From assembly GCF_902459465.1 (NCBI RefSeq), contig NC_047082.1:1240001-1304000 (forward strand): 64,000 nucleotides of DNA, given 5' to 3'. The notes below the pieces were generated by a model, which saw nothing but the letters and a program-made list of their open reading frames with translations, made no database searches and was not told the DNA's origin. Below, one piece after another: positions 12,478 through 22,683 of this stretch (position 1 is the stretch's first letter; each line of letters starts with the position of its first letter). The stretch is from Asterias rubens. Lineage: Eukaryota; Echinodermata; Asteroidea; Forcipulatida; Asteriidae. A program made the position numbers and the translations under genes.

Positions 12478-12672
12478 GGGGCCCAATTTCATAGAGTTGC
12501 TTAAGGATAACAGGTTGATAAGCACAACAAAATTATGCTTACCAGAATGAGGGTACCAGCCTTAATACACTGTCCCATCTGTACTACCTGTAACTGGTAT
12601 CTTGCTCACTTTTACTAAGCAGATAAATGGTAAGCAACATTTTCTACTTTTAAAAGCAGAGCTGCTTGCGCA
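12478..12672. repeat. Stem-loop repeat of the GGGCCCAATTTCATAGAG family
   Basis: Starts GGGGCCCAATTTCATAGAGT and contains the internal blocks TGCTTACCAGAA and CTGGTATCTTGCTCA typical of this family. The right end is degraded. Confidence 0.65.
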
Positions 12673-12759
12673 GAAAATATTGTGGTTTTTTTCTGACAAG
12701 AGTGAGTTCTGGATGGGGGGGGGGGGGGGGGAGTCCTCCAAGCTCTGCATCCCTCGTGA

Positions 12760-15700
12760 CTAGAGGTTCTTTGGAATGAGTAGTTGATGTCTGTTTATGA
12801 AAGACGTGAGTCCTCTGCTCTTCCATCGTTCCGTCATTGCGTCAACTTCATCCAACAACTTGATGTCCATTTTATCAGCTGCCAAAAAAAAGATATAACT
12901 CCTAAAATGTCCTAAAACTATATTCAGTTGGTAGAGGCTACAGGTTCACAACACGCTATAGTCAAATTATTCTTTGTTCACCCAAAATTAATTTGAATTT
13001 GCCCTGTCAGGTTCCCTTGTGGTATTTTACTTAATAAAAATTTGAAATATAAAGCACACCCTTTAAAACATTGAGCTGTACTTACCAAATAATTTTTCCA
13101 CAACGTCTGCTGGAGTTGAATGAGGAGGACCTAAAAACAAGGGAGGAAAATCTTTCGTTACAAAAAAAATTAAGTAACACCCATTTTATCACATTGAAAA
13201 AGAAGCATCATCTACATTTCATATGAATGGAAACTACTCACCGCTCATTTTGCTTTGGTCATACTCCAATGTTGAGAGAAGGTATCGTCCCGTTGGTTTC
13301 AGCAATGACAGCATCAAATCAGCATATCTACAAGAAAAATAATAATGATCGGAAAAGTTGTTTTGATAGAAAGGTATCCTACTACGCCAAAATGTGCAGG
13401 ATGCCAGTCACAATACAGTAAATGTGATATGGTAACCTTAATCCACTAAGCATAATTTTGTTATGCTTAGCTAGATGTTGTGCTCAAGTAGCTGTATGAA
13501 ATAAGGCTTTTATTTCAATGCACTCTTCAACTGAAGGTACATCAAACCCCCACATAAACATCCTGAGGTATAAGGGCCTAATTACATGAAGCCAGTAAGC
13601 ACAAAAGTTTACTTAACGTAATAAATTTTGCTTAGCAAACATAGCCTACCAGCCAGAACAACGAACATACAGGAACCATTGCTGTGACTGATACCTAAAT
13701 AATTTCTGCCTTAGCCAAGAAAGTTGCTAAGCAGATATTTCTGCTCAACAGCTTCATGAAATTGGGTCTAGTTCTCTTGGTTGGATGGAATGGAAAGAGG
13801 CTGGGGGAAAAAGAGGTTGAGCTATGTCAGTGTCCTGAGGAGAGATGCTGAGGCACAGACTACTGCAGAGTTGGCTGCCTGCATAAAGGCCAGGGAAGAC
13901 AGGCACCCTGAGCCAACTGCAAGCAGTCTGGCACTGTGGGAACCGTCTCATGGGGTGAAGCCAAGGGGGGAGACAGTGGTTGAGCTATGTCAGTGTCCTG
14001 AGGAGAGATGCTGAGGCACAGACTACTGCAGAGTTGGCTGCCTGCATAAAGGCCAGGGAAGACAGGCACCCTGAGCCAACTGCAAGCAGTCTGGCACTGT
14101 GGGAACCGTCTCATGGGGTGAAGCCAAGGGGGGAGACAGTGGTTGAGCTGTGTCTGTGTCCTGAGGAGAGATGCTGGGGCAGAGACCACAACAGAGTTGG
14201 CTGCAAGGACAGGGGAGATTGGAGAAGCTACCGCGGGCGAGATCCCACCTGAGCGCGATATGATTGATTGATTGGGGAAAGAGGGCGGTTACTGGAAACA
14301 AGAAATGTTACCTTTGTATATCTTCTCGAAGGAGAGCAACAAGTGAGGCACGGTCCCAAATACAGTCAAAGTCACCCAGGATGTCTCTGTGGATAAAGTG
14401 AATGCAGAGTAAGCAATTTTAGGATTTTGAATGATACAGCTTTCTGTTCAGAGCAAATAGATTGTAACATAGTTTGTACAAACATAACTTGTAACTTGAC
14501 GAAGAAACAATATAACGGACCCAGGGTATGTTAAACCTTTGGGTAGTTATTGCGATCTGTCCGAGCATGATTATGATGATTCCTGTTGTACAAAAAACGG
14601 ACTTTTAGAATGATTTGGGCAAACGGGTTGGCTTAAAGGATTCCTTTTCTCACCTTCTACCTCCAAGGATCCTGGTTCGAACCCTCACCAGGGTCACTAT
14701 GTGGATTGGGTTTTCAGTCCCTACCCGACTGCAGGGGTTTTGCCTGGAATAATTCTCTGGGATTTTCCTCCCACATCTACAACTAAAACTTCATTGTCTT
14801 CTACCATTGGGGTTTTGGCTAGATAAGGGGATAATTTCACTTTTCTGAGAATCCTAGACTTCACAACCAGAATAAATAAATGAAATGAAATGAATGACTT
14901 ACCCGTTTAGTTTGAATAAATTTGCTTTGTACAACAGGATGTTGGAATTCTTACTCTGTCGGTAAAAAGGGAAAACACAAGAAGTTATTAATTTTGCAAG
15001 TGGTCCTGCTACACAGAATGTAAAAGGAAAACAAGAAACAAAACAGTTGTGAAAAGGAGAGAGTAAACATGTACAAAGGTTCAAAATAATACTGCATTGA
15101 TAGTTTTAATAATCATTGACAGTTATTACTCACTTTCCTACTCTAAGTAACGTTTAAAGACTTTTTACCTAAAGGCAGATTTGTAATCATTGAAGATATT
15201 TTTTCTGTACAAACAAGTAAGAACCTACAGTGTACATCTCAGCATCTTCAAGGCCTTCGACGGGACCAACAGAGAACTCCAACTTGTTTTCTTTGAAGAA
15301 GTCTTTGATTGCCATCTCAGCTACTTCAACACCAACAACTACGTGGCCCAGATCAGCCAACCTGCAAAGGGCAAAAGACAAACCACATGGAATGTTCAGT
15401 AACAACTTTATGTCAAAACAGAATATGCATTTGGAAAAGAGCACGTACGACAACATTCCAGTGGCATTAAACTAGAGAGCAAAAAATAAGATTTATTCAA
15501 CAAACAGTCACCATTTCATGTCCACAGACTTGCCACAGAGGGGAACAAAAATCCGGCAGTTTGCTTTGCCGCCCGTCATCTCGTCCATATACTTGACAAG
15601 CGCTCTGTAAGACAAATAAAAAGATTTTAAAATTAGATAGGTCTTAATCTTCGCTTAGTGGGTGTTCAAATATAAACAATTTACATGTTTTACTTTGAGG

Positions 15701-16094
15701 AAAGAGCTGCTCATGTAGATTCTTATCTTGTATTGTACAACAAATTCTGGTCCATTAATTATTTAGAGCAACCTAAAAGCTCTGCAAAGTTGCGGAATTT
15801 CATCCCAAATGTGATCTCTGTTCACCGTTGATCTCATAAGATACCCCTTCCCCCACTACTCCTAGGCAAGTAGGAGGTTCAATTCGCTATCATATCTTCA
15901 TGTATACAATAGTTGAACGAACCTCATATAGTTCTAGGAGTACTCCCTACTCCCATCCCTACTCCAACCCATTTCCCACCCTCTTCCATGTCATAGTGTT
16001 TATCTACTCACGAATTTACGCTAGACATGTGGAATTGTATCTGATCCTCCTCCCATTTGTTTCGCCAAAACTCGTCTGAACCTTTCTGTGCCAT
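12760..16094 (-). CDS. TPMT: Thiopurine S-methyltransferase-like enzyme, 8 coding exons, complete
   Basis: Cytosolic SAM-dependent methyltransferase of the TPMT family, which S-methylates aromatic and heterocyclic thiols. Minus-strand coding exons: 16094-16012, 15604-15512, 15361-15229, 14955-14903, 14386-14312, 13327-13242, 13130-13086 and 12878-12760. They join in frame to 687 nt, 228 aa, slightly shorter than the human enzyme (245 aa) mainly at the N-terminus. Family marks are EFWRNKWEE (about 8-16), the SAM-binding FVPLCGKSVDMKWLADLGH (47-65), the acidic residue in VGVEVAE (about E71), FDCIWDRASLVAL (127-139), YLLSTLEYD and the GPPHSTP segment (175-181). The terminal segment matches the family pattern LxxVDAMTERW. 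The start ATG follows an in-frame candidate 5' UTR and opens the conserved WRNKW segment, so it is well placed. Every family block is present, so the enzyme is likely functional. A 163-bp tandem repeat and a SINE lie in its introns. Confidence 0.93.
13570..13772. repeat. Stem-loop repeat copy in TPMT intron 5
   Basis: Left arm TACATGAAGCCAGTAAGC and right arm CAGCTTCATGAAATTGGG, with internal CTTAGC motifs, match the stem-loop family. Confidence 0.6.
13816..14200. repeat. 163-bp tandem repeat in TPMT intron 5
   Basis: Units start GTTGAGCTATGTC at 13816 and 13979 and GTTGAGCTGTGTC at 14142. The first two are nearly identical over 163 bp; the third is partial and diverged. It is open on both strands, but 163 is not a multiple of 3 and nothing resembles a known protein. 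Confidence 0.9.
14640..14890 (+). mobile_element. tRNA-derived SINE, family C
   Basis: A B-box-like GGTTCGAACCC at about 14672 is followed by the conserved body (GATTGGGTTTTCAGTCCC, CTGGAATAATTCTCTGGG, TTTTCCTCCCAC) and a tail of AAATGAAATG units. Antisense copies of the same body lie at 57205-57450 and 61895-62182. Confidence 0.75.
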
Positions 16095-16670
16095 GTTAAT
16101 CCTCAAAACGTTGTTCGTTTGTAATAACAATCTGGAAGTCCACGAATCTGAATGAATCAAAACCAAAAATATACGGAAGATTAATCATCCTATAAACGAC
16201 AAAATCACCCTTCAATAAAATTAAAGACAAAATCCAGGATCGATAAAGACCAAGAAAAATCATGATTTTAAGGATACAGCTTCAGCTTTCTATTAAAAAA
16301 GTTAATTGAAACTCTGACTATCCCTAGAGGCTTATTTACATATTTGTTTACCTAATGAAATCTACACTGTCAATTTTTGTAATTATCAAAACAAAAAATT
16401 AACTTTAAAACTTAACCATGGTCCCCATGGAGGTAGAAAAACAATAAATTCATAAGTTACAAATAGGACCCAAAGTTAAACAAAGCTCAGAAAGACAGAA
16501 TAATCATGAAGATAACAGCAGAAATTAACTGTGCCAAACATAAACATAAGTTAAAAATCCTCTGCCACAAGTTCCTTCATCATCTCAGAAGCTAGCTAGC
16601 TCCTCGTCTCACTCTCAGCTCAGATTATTAGAATCATTGTTTTCCCTTTTTCACACACATGATGACATTG

Positions 16671-16717
16671 ATTTCTACCTCCATGGATGGTATTACTATT
16701 ACCATGGAGGTAGAATT
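16671..16717. repeat. Short hairpin
   Basis: ATTTCTACCTCCATGG and CCATGGAGGTAGAAT form a stem with a loop of about 16 nt. A further copy of CCATGGAGGTAGAA lies near 16425. Confidence 0.7.
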
Positions 16718-16909
16718 GTATTACTAGTAGGCCCTATATGGGATGACTTGCAATTTTGGTCACCTCGCACGCACCCACTACCCATCTGCCCTCACTCAGC
16801 AAACACGGTAAACATTAAACCTGTCCGGAAACTAGACAACTTATGTAACCTCACATTTCGGGGTGAATTTCCCTGCAGCAAATGACACAATAGCTGAAAT
16901 GATTCCAAA

Positions 16910-17009
16910 NNNNNNNNNNNNNNNNNNNNNNNNNNNNNNNNNNNNNNNNNNNNNNNNNNNNNNNNNNNNNNNNNNNNNNNNNNNNNNNNNNNNNNNNNNN
17001 NNNNNNNNN
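16910..17009. other. Assembly gap, 100 N
   Basis: Exactly 100 N. The 16 bases before it (CTGAAATGATTCCAAA, 16894-16909) are repeated exactly after it (17010-17025), so the two contigs probably overlap and nothing is missing. Confidence 0.95.
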
Positions 17010-17284
17010 CTGAAATGATTCCAAATTTGAGACTATGACATCGCATCATACGATAATGGATTGGTGTGCACCGTCAAACATTCGTACCTTTGAGGAAAAT
17101 CACAACTTTGAAGCTTGCAATCCAACCAGCACTCAACACCGGTAATGTTTGTTTTGAAGTTACAGGAAAGTGACAGCGCCACCAAGTGACCACATGCCAC
17201 CAGGCTAGCCAGCGCCAAAACTCGAACGTTTCGTGGCTGCTACATCGCGATATTACTTCACTTTCTTGAGAAGTTTGTCCGGAA

Positions 17285-17370
17285 CAAAAAGACGCTTACC
17301 TTTAACATTCCAAATGACGAGCGGGAACTCCCATTTATGCGGGAATGGTGAGGTTTGCTGCTATGAAGTT
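17285..17370 (-). promoter_or_regulatory. Probable non-coding first exon and promoter side of the TPMT-like gene
   Basis: On the minus strand, a strong donor (AAAG followed by GTAAGCG) ends a candidate exon at 17300. It could join the acceptor TTCCAG at 16132, just upstream of the TPMT start codon at 16094. The candidate exon contains a short upstream ORF (ATGGGAGTTCCC..., 10 codons). The upstream edge of the exon is not defined by sequence. A plus-strand candidate start lies only about 100 bp away at 17470, compatible with a bidirectional promoter. Confidence 0.4.
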
Positions 17371-17469
17371 TGACTGAGCTGAAGAGGTGAATGTGTTTTT
17401 GTTGTTGACCACTGACTATTCATTCAGATGGGTATTCAATAGACAGTAATGTGCACACACAGTCGTGAA

Positions 17470-18880
17470 ATGTCTGCAAACCAAAATCCCGTCCCGTCTT
17501 TGAGAGGTCAACAACAATATCGACAACCTGTGCAACCTTGGACAACAAGCCTTTGGAATGCCACAGTTGTGGTGAGAATAATATATATTACTTCAAATTT
17601 TTTATAATGACGACCCAGGACCGGGACTCCACAGGGCTAGGGCGGGTGTCGCTCAGCAATTATTTTATTATGTCCTCTGTGCAATACGATCCGAAGGACA
17701 TTATTGCATATGCAATAATGTTCGCCGGATGAAACTTAGTCAATAAAGTTTGTCAATCTTTCTTGAGGTTGGATACATACCGTGCCCTCTATTTTCGAAA
17801 CGACTGAATTTGGCTTTGGATTCTGCTTAGGCTAGCTTGAACCTGCCGGTTGTTTTAACAATAAGCGTGTGCTTTGGGTTGGGTCCTACATATACACGCT
17901 CATCAGACGAGAGAATGTACTTTCGAACCGAATCCAAAGCCGAAGCCGTGGTTTCGAAAAGGGCCTAGATGTTACTCCTAAAATTATGAGGCTCAATCAA
18001 TCTGCTATCGTCGCGAACCTCATGATTATAGTTCTAGAAGTTGGATGGGCAAGGGATGAGGGTCCACTTTGTTGTGCTACCCACTGCCTACCTTAACAAA
18101 ACTTTAGTAGGCCTACACAACGTTGTATGTGTCAATGTGTGTTAATTTATTATTTCAATCATAAAATTAATAATTATTATACTTATAAATATTGTTCTCA
18201 TATTTCATCTACATTTGTTGCTACGATATTATTTAAAGCCTATAAATTAAAAATATACTTCCTATATCAAATCACTGCTTTCAGTAACAATACAATTCAA
18301 TTCCCAAATCGTGGCAATAATTTTCTACAATTCACATTACAATTCTTTTTACGCCGATTAAAATTTAATTTAAGATGACTAAACATTTCCTATGAAGGGA
18401 CTATGTGTTGTGTCTGTTGTCTTGATTTAAAAAACTAGTTACACATTACATTATATATTTTATACTTTCGGTGAGACAAAAAAAACGTTAGCAAACAAAA
18501 AAAATATTTTTGAGACTTGTTACCCCCCCCCCCAAAACTCATAATGAGGACTCAATCTCTTTGAAATTACACAAACACATCATTTAAATCGACCTTTGCG
18601 CCTTTTTATGACAGAGGGCGCCCTTCGTATAAAGACGCATTATGTCATCAGAGGTTCTATTATCCTAAACATTATAACCTATATTAAAAACAAAACACTG
18701 CACCTTCGATTGACTCTCTATAGCTATTATTGGGCTAATCATAATACCGTTTAACTCTTAAGATAAAAATTAGTGTTTCCTGAATATAGAAAATGGATTT
18801 TTACTGTTGACACAACTGGACGAACCGGCCTTCCCATTGTTTTCAGCTACGAGAAAAACGGAAAATGTGGGGCGCTCGCT
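17470..18880 (+). CDS. Candidate small gene, two spliceable exons, unknown function
   Basis: Exon 17470-17571 begins with an ATG (G at -3) and encodes 34 residues starting MSANQNPVPSLRGQQQ, ending before GTGAGA. It can join in phase 0 to a short exon at 18847-18880, which has a good polypyrimidine tract and TTTTCAG acceptor, encodes LREKRKMWGAR, and is followed by a consensus GTAAGT donor in phase 1. The product is polar, rich in Gln and Pro, then basic. I do not recognise it. A further exon must follow; one at 19409, which would add about 10 residues before a stop, is possible but unconvincing. The intron contains a MITE. The alternative is that these are chance splice sites beside the TPMT promoter. 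Confidence 0.3.
17780..17968. mobile_element. MITE with imperfect ~40-bp inverted ends
   Basis: The left end (GCCCTCTATTTTCGAAACGA, then GGCTTTGGATTC) is the reverse complement of the right end (GAATCCAAAGCC, then GTTTCGAAAAGGGC) with a few mismatches. No clear target duplication. A lone right-end fragment lies near 306-329. Confidence 0.6.
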
Positions 18881-19529
18881 GTAAGTTTCATTACACTAAT
18901 TGTTTCCATTACCCAAAAGATTATAACCAAAATATTATAAACTAAACCGTATTATCTACAGTGGATTTTACACAAGTATTTTGCAAGAAATAATACACAC
19001 TTTTAAACGTCATTTGTGTATGCACTGGCGTGACTGTTTTAGGCGAAGGGCCGGTTTTACAATGTAAGATTCATCATAAGATGAGTTGCCAAAATTGCCA
19101 ATGATATTGATTTGTATTATTGTTACATCGCACCCTTAACAACAGATAAATGAATCTTTAGCTCTTTCTGAAATCACGAAATTCAAAAGTATCCCTTTAC
19201 GGTTAATCGTTCGAGAATTACAATTGAACTTAAGACAATGTTGTTACTTTTACATTAATAACCAAAACACTTTGCAACATTATTCTTGTTTAATTATTGA
19301 TCTAATAGTTTCCATTTTGATAGATTTTCAATAATAATGTAGCCTATAGTATTTGAGGCTGCGTCAACTTTCCATTAATATTAAAAAGGTGCTTATTAAT
19401 TTTTTGCAGCATGGACATTTTTACACACTTGTTTCCTCTAGTCTCGATTTCGTTTTTATCACTTTGCGAAATGAAAACAAAAGAGGGCGCTACCGCGATG
19501 ATGATTCACACACGGCTAATTCTCCACCA
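18881..19529. other. 3' flank of the minus-strand transporter gene
   Basis: AT-rich. Probably contains the 3' UTR of the gene ending at 19530. No independent gene is supported; the long plus-strand frame at 19353-19790 is antisense to its last exon. Confidence 0.35.
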
Positions 19530-22500
19530 TTATTTCATGCTTTGATACCCATTCGCCATATTGTTTTTCCGCTCTCTTTCAAAGCGCGCCATTTCCATAA
19601 TGTTTTCGGTGTCCGAACCGCCTTTTCTTTTCTCTCGTATTCGCCTGCACAGTTGAATGGCGGGTACCAGGAGGAAGGTTACCATGGCAATTTCGAAGAC
19701 GGCTGTGTTGACGTAGAAGTCGACGATGTAGGACCGACTGATGTCATAAATAAAACCTGCACAGATATAACCAATGGGAAACATGAATGAGATTTAAACG
19801 TGCTGCCAGACTACAATTCCTGTTCTCACATGGAGTTAATAGAGCCTATATTTTACACCGTGATAAAACTTTCACCAAAGTTAGTAGTGTTCACCGAGTA
19901 ACGAATTAACTCCGTCACCACGAGAGGGCAAGTGTGATCTTTCGATTAGCTCTAGTCAGACAGGGGCTCACCCGAGTGAGCACCGCGGGGTTGACCCGGG
20001 GAAGCTAATCGAACGCACCCATAGCACTGTTTTGTGCTGATAAGCAGCTCTATGCGATCGGGTCATGTGACCCATTTTACCCCGACCCAGGGGTGACAAA
20101 GAGACCGAGCACTCACCAGCGATTCCAGGCCCGATGATGATAGCAATACCCGGGGGAACCTGGCAGAACGACCACGCCTCCTTCGCTGCCTCCCGGTCAA
20201 ATAAGGACGTAGTGGTGGAAAATAGAAGGGCATTGAATACACCGTTGAAGTAACCTATAGCTGTTTTGTATGGAGACAAAACAAATCACATTTCAAAAAA
20301 ATATAGTCTAACTGTAACTGTGGAAAAAAAAATACTACATTGTACTTTAACTCAATGACCATTGTACTATAACTCAATTAATTATTGTACAATTTTGTTT
20401 AAGGATGCACTCGATTTTTGGGGCGATTTGACTCCCCAAATCTAGGTCTAAATTTGAAGTAGCTCTTATTATTGTATCGAGAAAGTTACAAGCTTTCATT
20501 TCGTTTCTATATCAGTTGTTAGTTAAACATTTAAAATGAATCGGCCATGGACAAACAATTTTTGTGTGTTATCGTTTTGAATTTATAATTTAATAGTAGC
20601 ATGCATAATCTTTCAAAATTCGTTCACAGAAAAAAACAACTGAGAAAAAAAGAGAAAAAAAATAGGGTCATGATTTTAGTGCTTTTTTACGTGCACACTT
20701 AATATACGCTACCTTTTTCAACATTATTAGCGTGTGTTGGGAACATGGAAAGGGGAAGAGGGGGGAAGGAGGTACACTGGACTGAAAGAAAGAAATGAAA
20801 AGACAAAAGTAAGGACTCTAAAAAAGGAAAGTTTCTTACCCAACGCGTAGAAAAACATGTCGATAAAACTTTTAGCATACGTGCAGAGATACGTAGTGAT
20901 AGCCATTACTCCGGGACATATAACGTAAATATGGATGAGCGGGAACGGTAGCTTCTCTCCCATGAACCCTGCCGAGAAACGGCCCACCATATCGGCGGCT
21001 CCTTTCACTGTCATGATGATAGATCCAGAAGATGGTTCAATGCCAATCGTGTCCATGAAACTTATCTAAAATGAAAACAGTATAATACCAGTAAATCGAG
21101 AGTTAGATGTTGATCTAATTTGTATCGTGTAAGTAAAACAAGATTCAAGTAAACCAGTCTCACGACCAAGGGCATAGTCTTGTTGCAAGACGCCTCTGTT
21201 AAGTTAGTAAGACCAAAAACCATACGGCCTACGCACACTCAACTTATAGAGTAAATTGTTTTCAGTTTGTATTGTCTGTATGCTCAAAAGATTCAAGTTA
21301 ACCAGTTTCACGACAGTGGGTAGTCTTGCTTCAAGACGTTCTTGTTGAGTTAGTAAAACCATAAACCCATACGGCCTACAATCACTCAACACTGCATACA
21401 CAATAGTTGAGTGATAATGAACAACGTCTTGAACTAAATGTGGTCAGCAATATTTTAATACACTCCTAAGGCAATGCGCCATTTTGCGGGACAAAAAGTA
21501 ATGCTGTCTTTCCATTACCACATTACTTCGAATGAAATGATTTTGAAAGTGTCTTACAAAAGCTGGTATTTCCAACCAAGTAATTTTTGTAATGCGATTA
21601 ATTTTTAGAATTGTACAAAACAATACTAGATCGGTAATTAATTTTAACATGTTGTCCACTAACGAACTTACCAAATGTATAAATGGGAACACATATCCAA
21701 TTCCTTTGAAGAGCTGCCCAAACATATAGAGTATATAAATGGGATCGAGCCAGAGGGAAGTCCGTACACCAAACAGTTTCCTTACTTCCGGTAACTCCTC
21801 CTGTTTTATCATCTCCGAGAGCCACGCCCCTTCCACTTCAGCGCTCTCAATGCTGCCCTCTAGCGACCTGGTGTCTTCATCTTCCGTGTCCATTGGCGGC
21901 TGTTTAAAGACTAGACAACACGGGATACCAATAACTAGTGATAGCGCCGCTAACGTTCGGTATGTGTTTCGTAGGCCGATAGTCTCCACAAGGCTTTGAC
22001 AAACCGGATTCATCACTAAAGAACCTGTGCAAATAAATAAATTTAAGAAAATAAAACAATTAAGATAAGAAAACCCGCCAAAAATTAGCAAACATTAACA
22101 AAACAGTATTCTTCTGCTCTGTGAACTATAGGTCATTAGTGCAGTTTTTGTGGATTTAACAATTTGGCATAATTATGGAGCCTCTGGTAAATGAAGTTTC
22201 TTAGTAAAGAGTGGTCTACCGAAGTATCTTTTTTGCAAAAAGAAACACTCACTTTATAAATAAAACATTTTTTGCTATAGTCGTTTCAAGTGCAAGGGCA
22301 TCAAGGTGCATTCTCCTTGGTTATAAAGGGCACATCTTTGAAGGAATTGTAAGTATCTATTGTAGCATTTCCAATGCAACGAGCAGGGGCAACGAGGGCA
22401 ATTGCGTCTGTTGCCTTCGCGAAATGGGCCTGTTTTGGGTTTGTGGTTTTGTTTTTGCTTTTTGTTGTAATTATTATGTTATTCTAAAATTTATTTTGAA

Positions 22501-22637
22501 AAATTACCACATAATATAAAAATGACAACATTTACGTTCGGGTGATTTAGTTGTCCAAATACAGTCGAAATATAACGATACAGCTATGTGACAACGTACA
22601 ACAACAACACCAACAACAACAGCAATATCAACAACAA

Positions 22638-22683
<46 letters not shown>

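Noticed and set aside
13781..14301. Repetitive frames on both strands suggesting a repeat protein
   Set aside because: Explained by a 163-bp tandem repeat in a TPMT intron; the period is not a multiple of three and no family is recognised.
19353..19790. 145-codon plus-strand frame
   Set aside because: Antisense of the last exon of the minus-strand transporter, which has family similarity and splice support.
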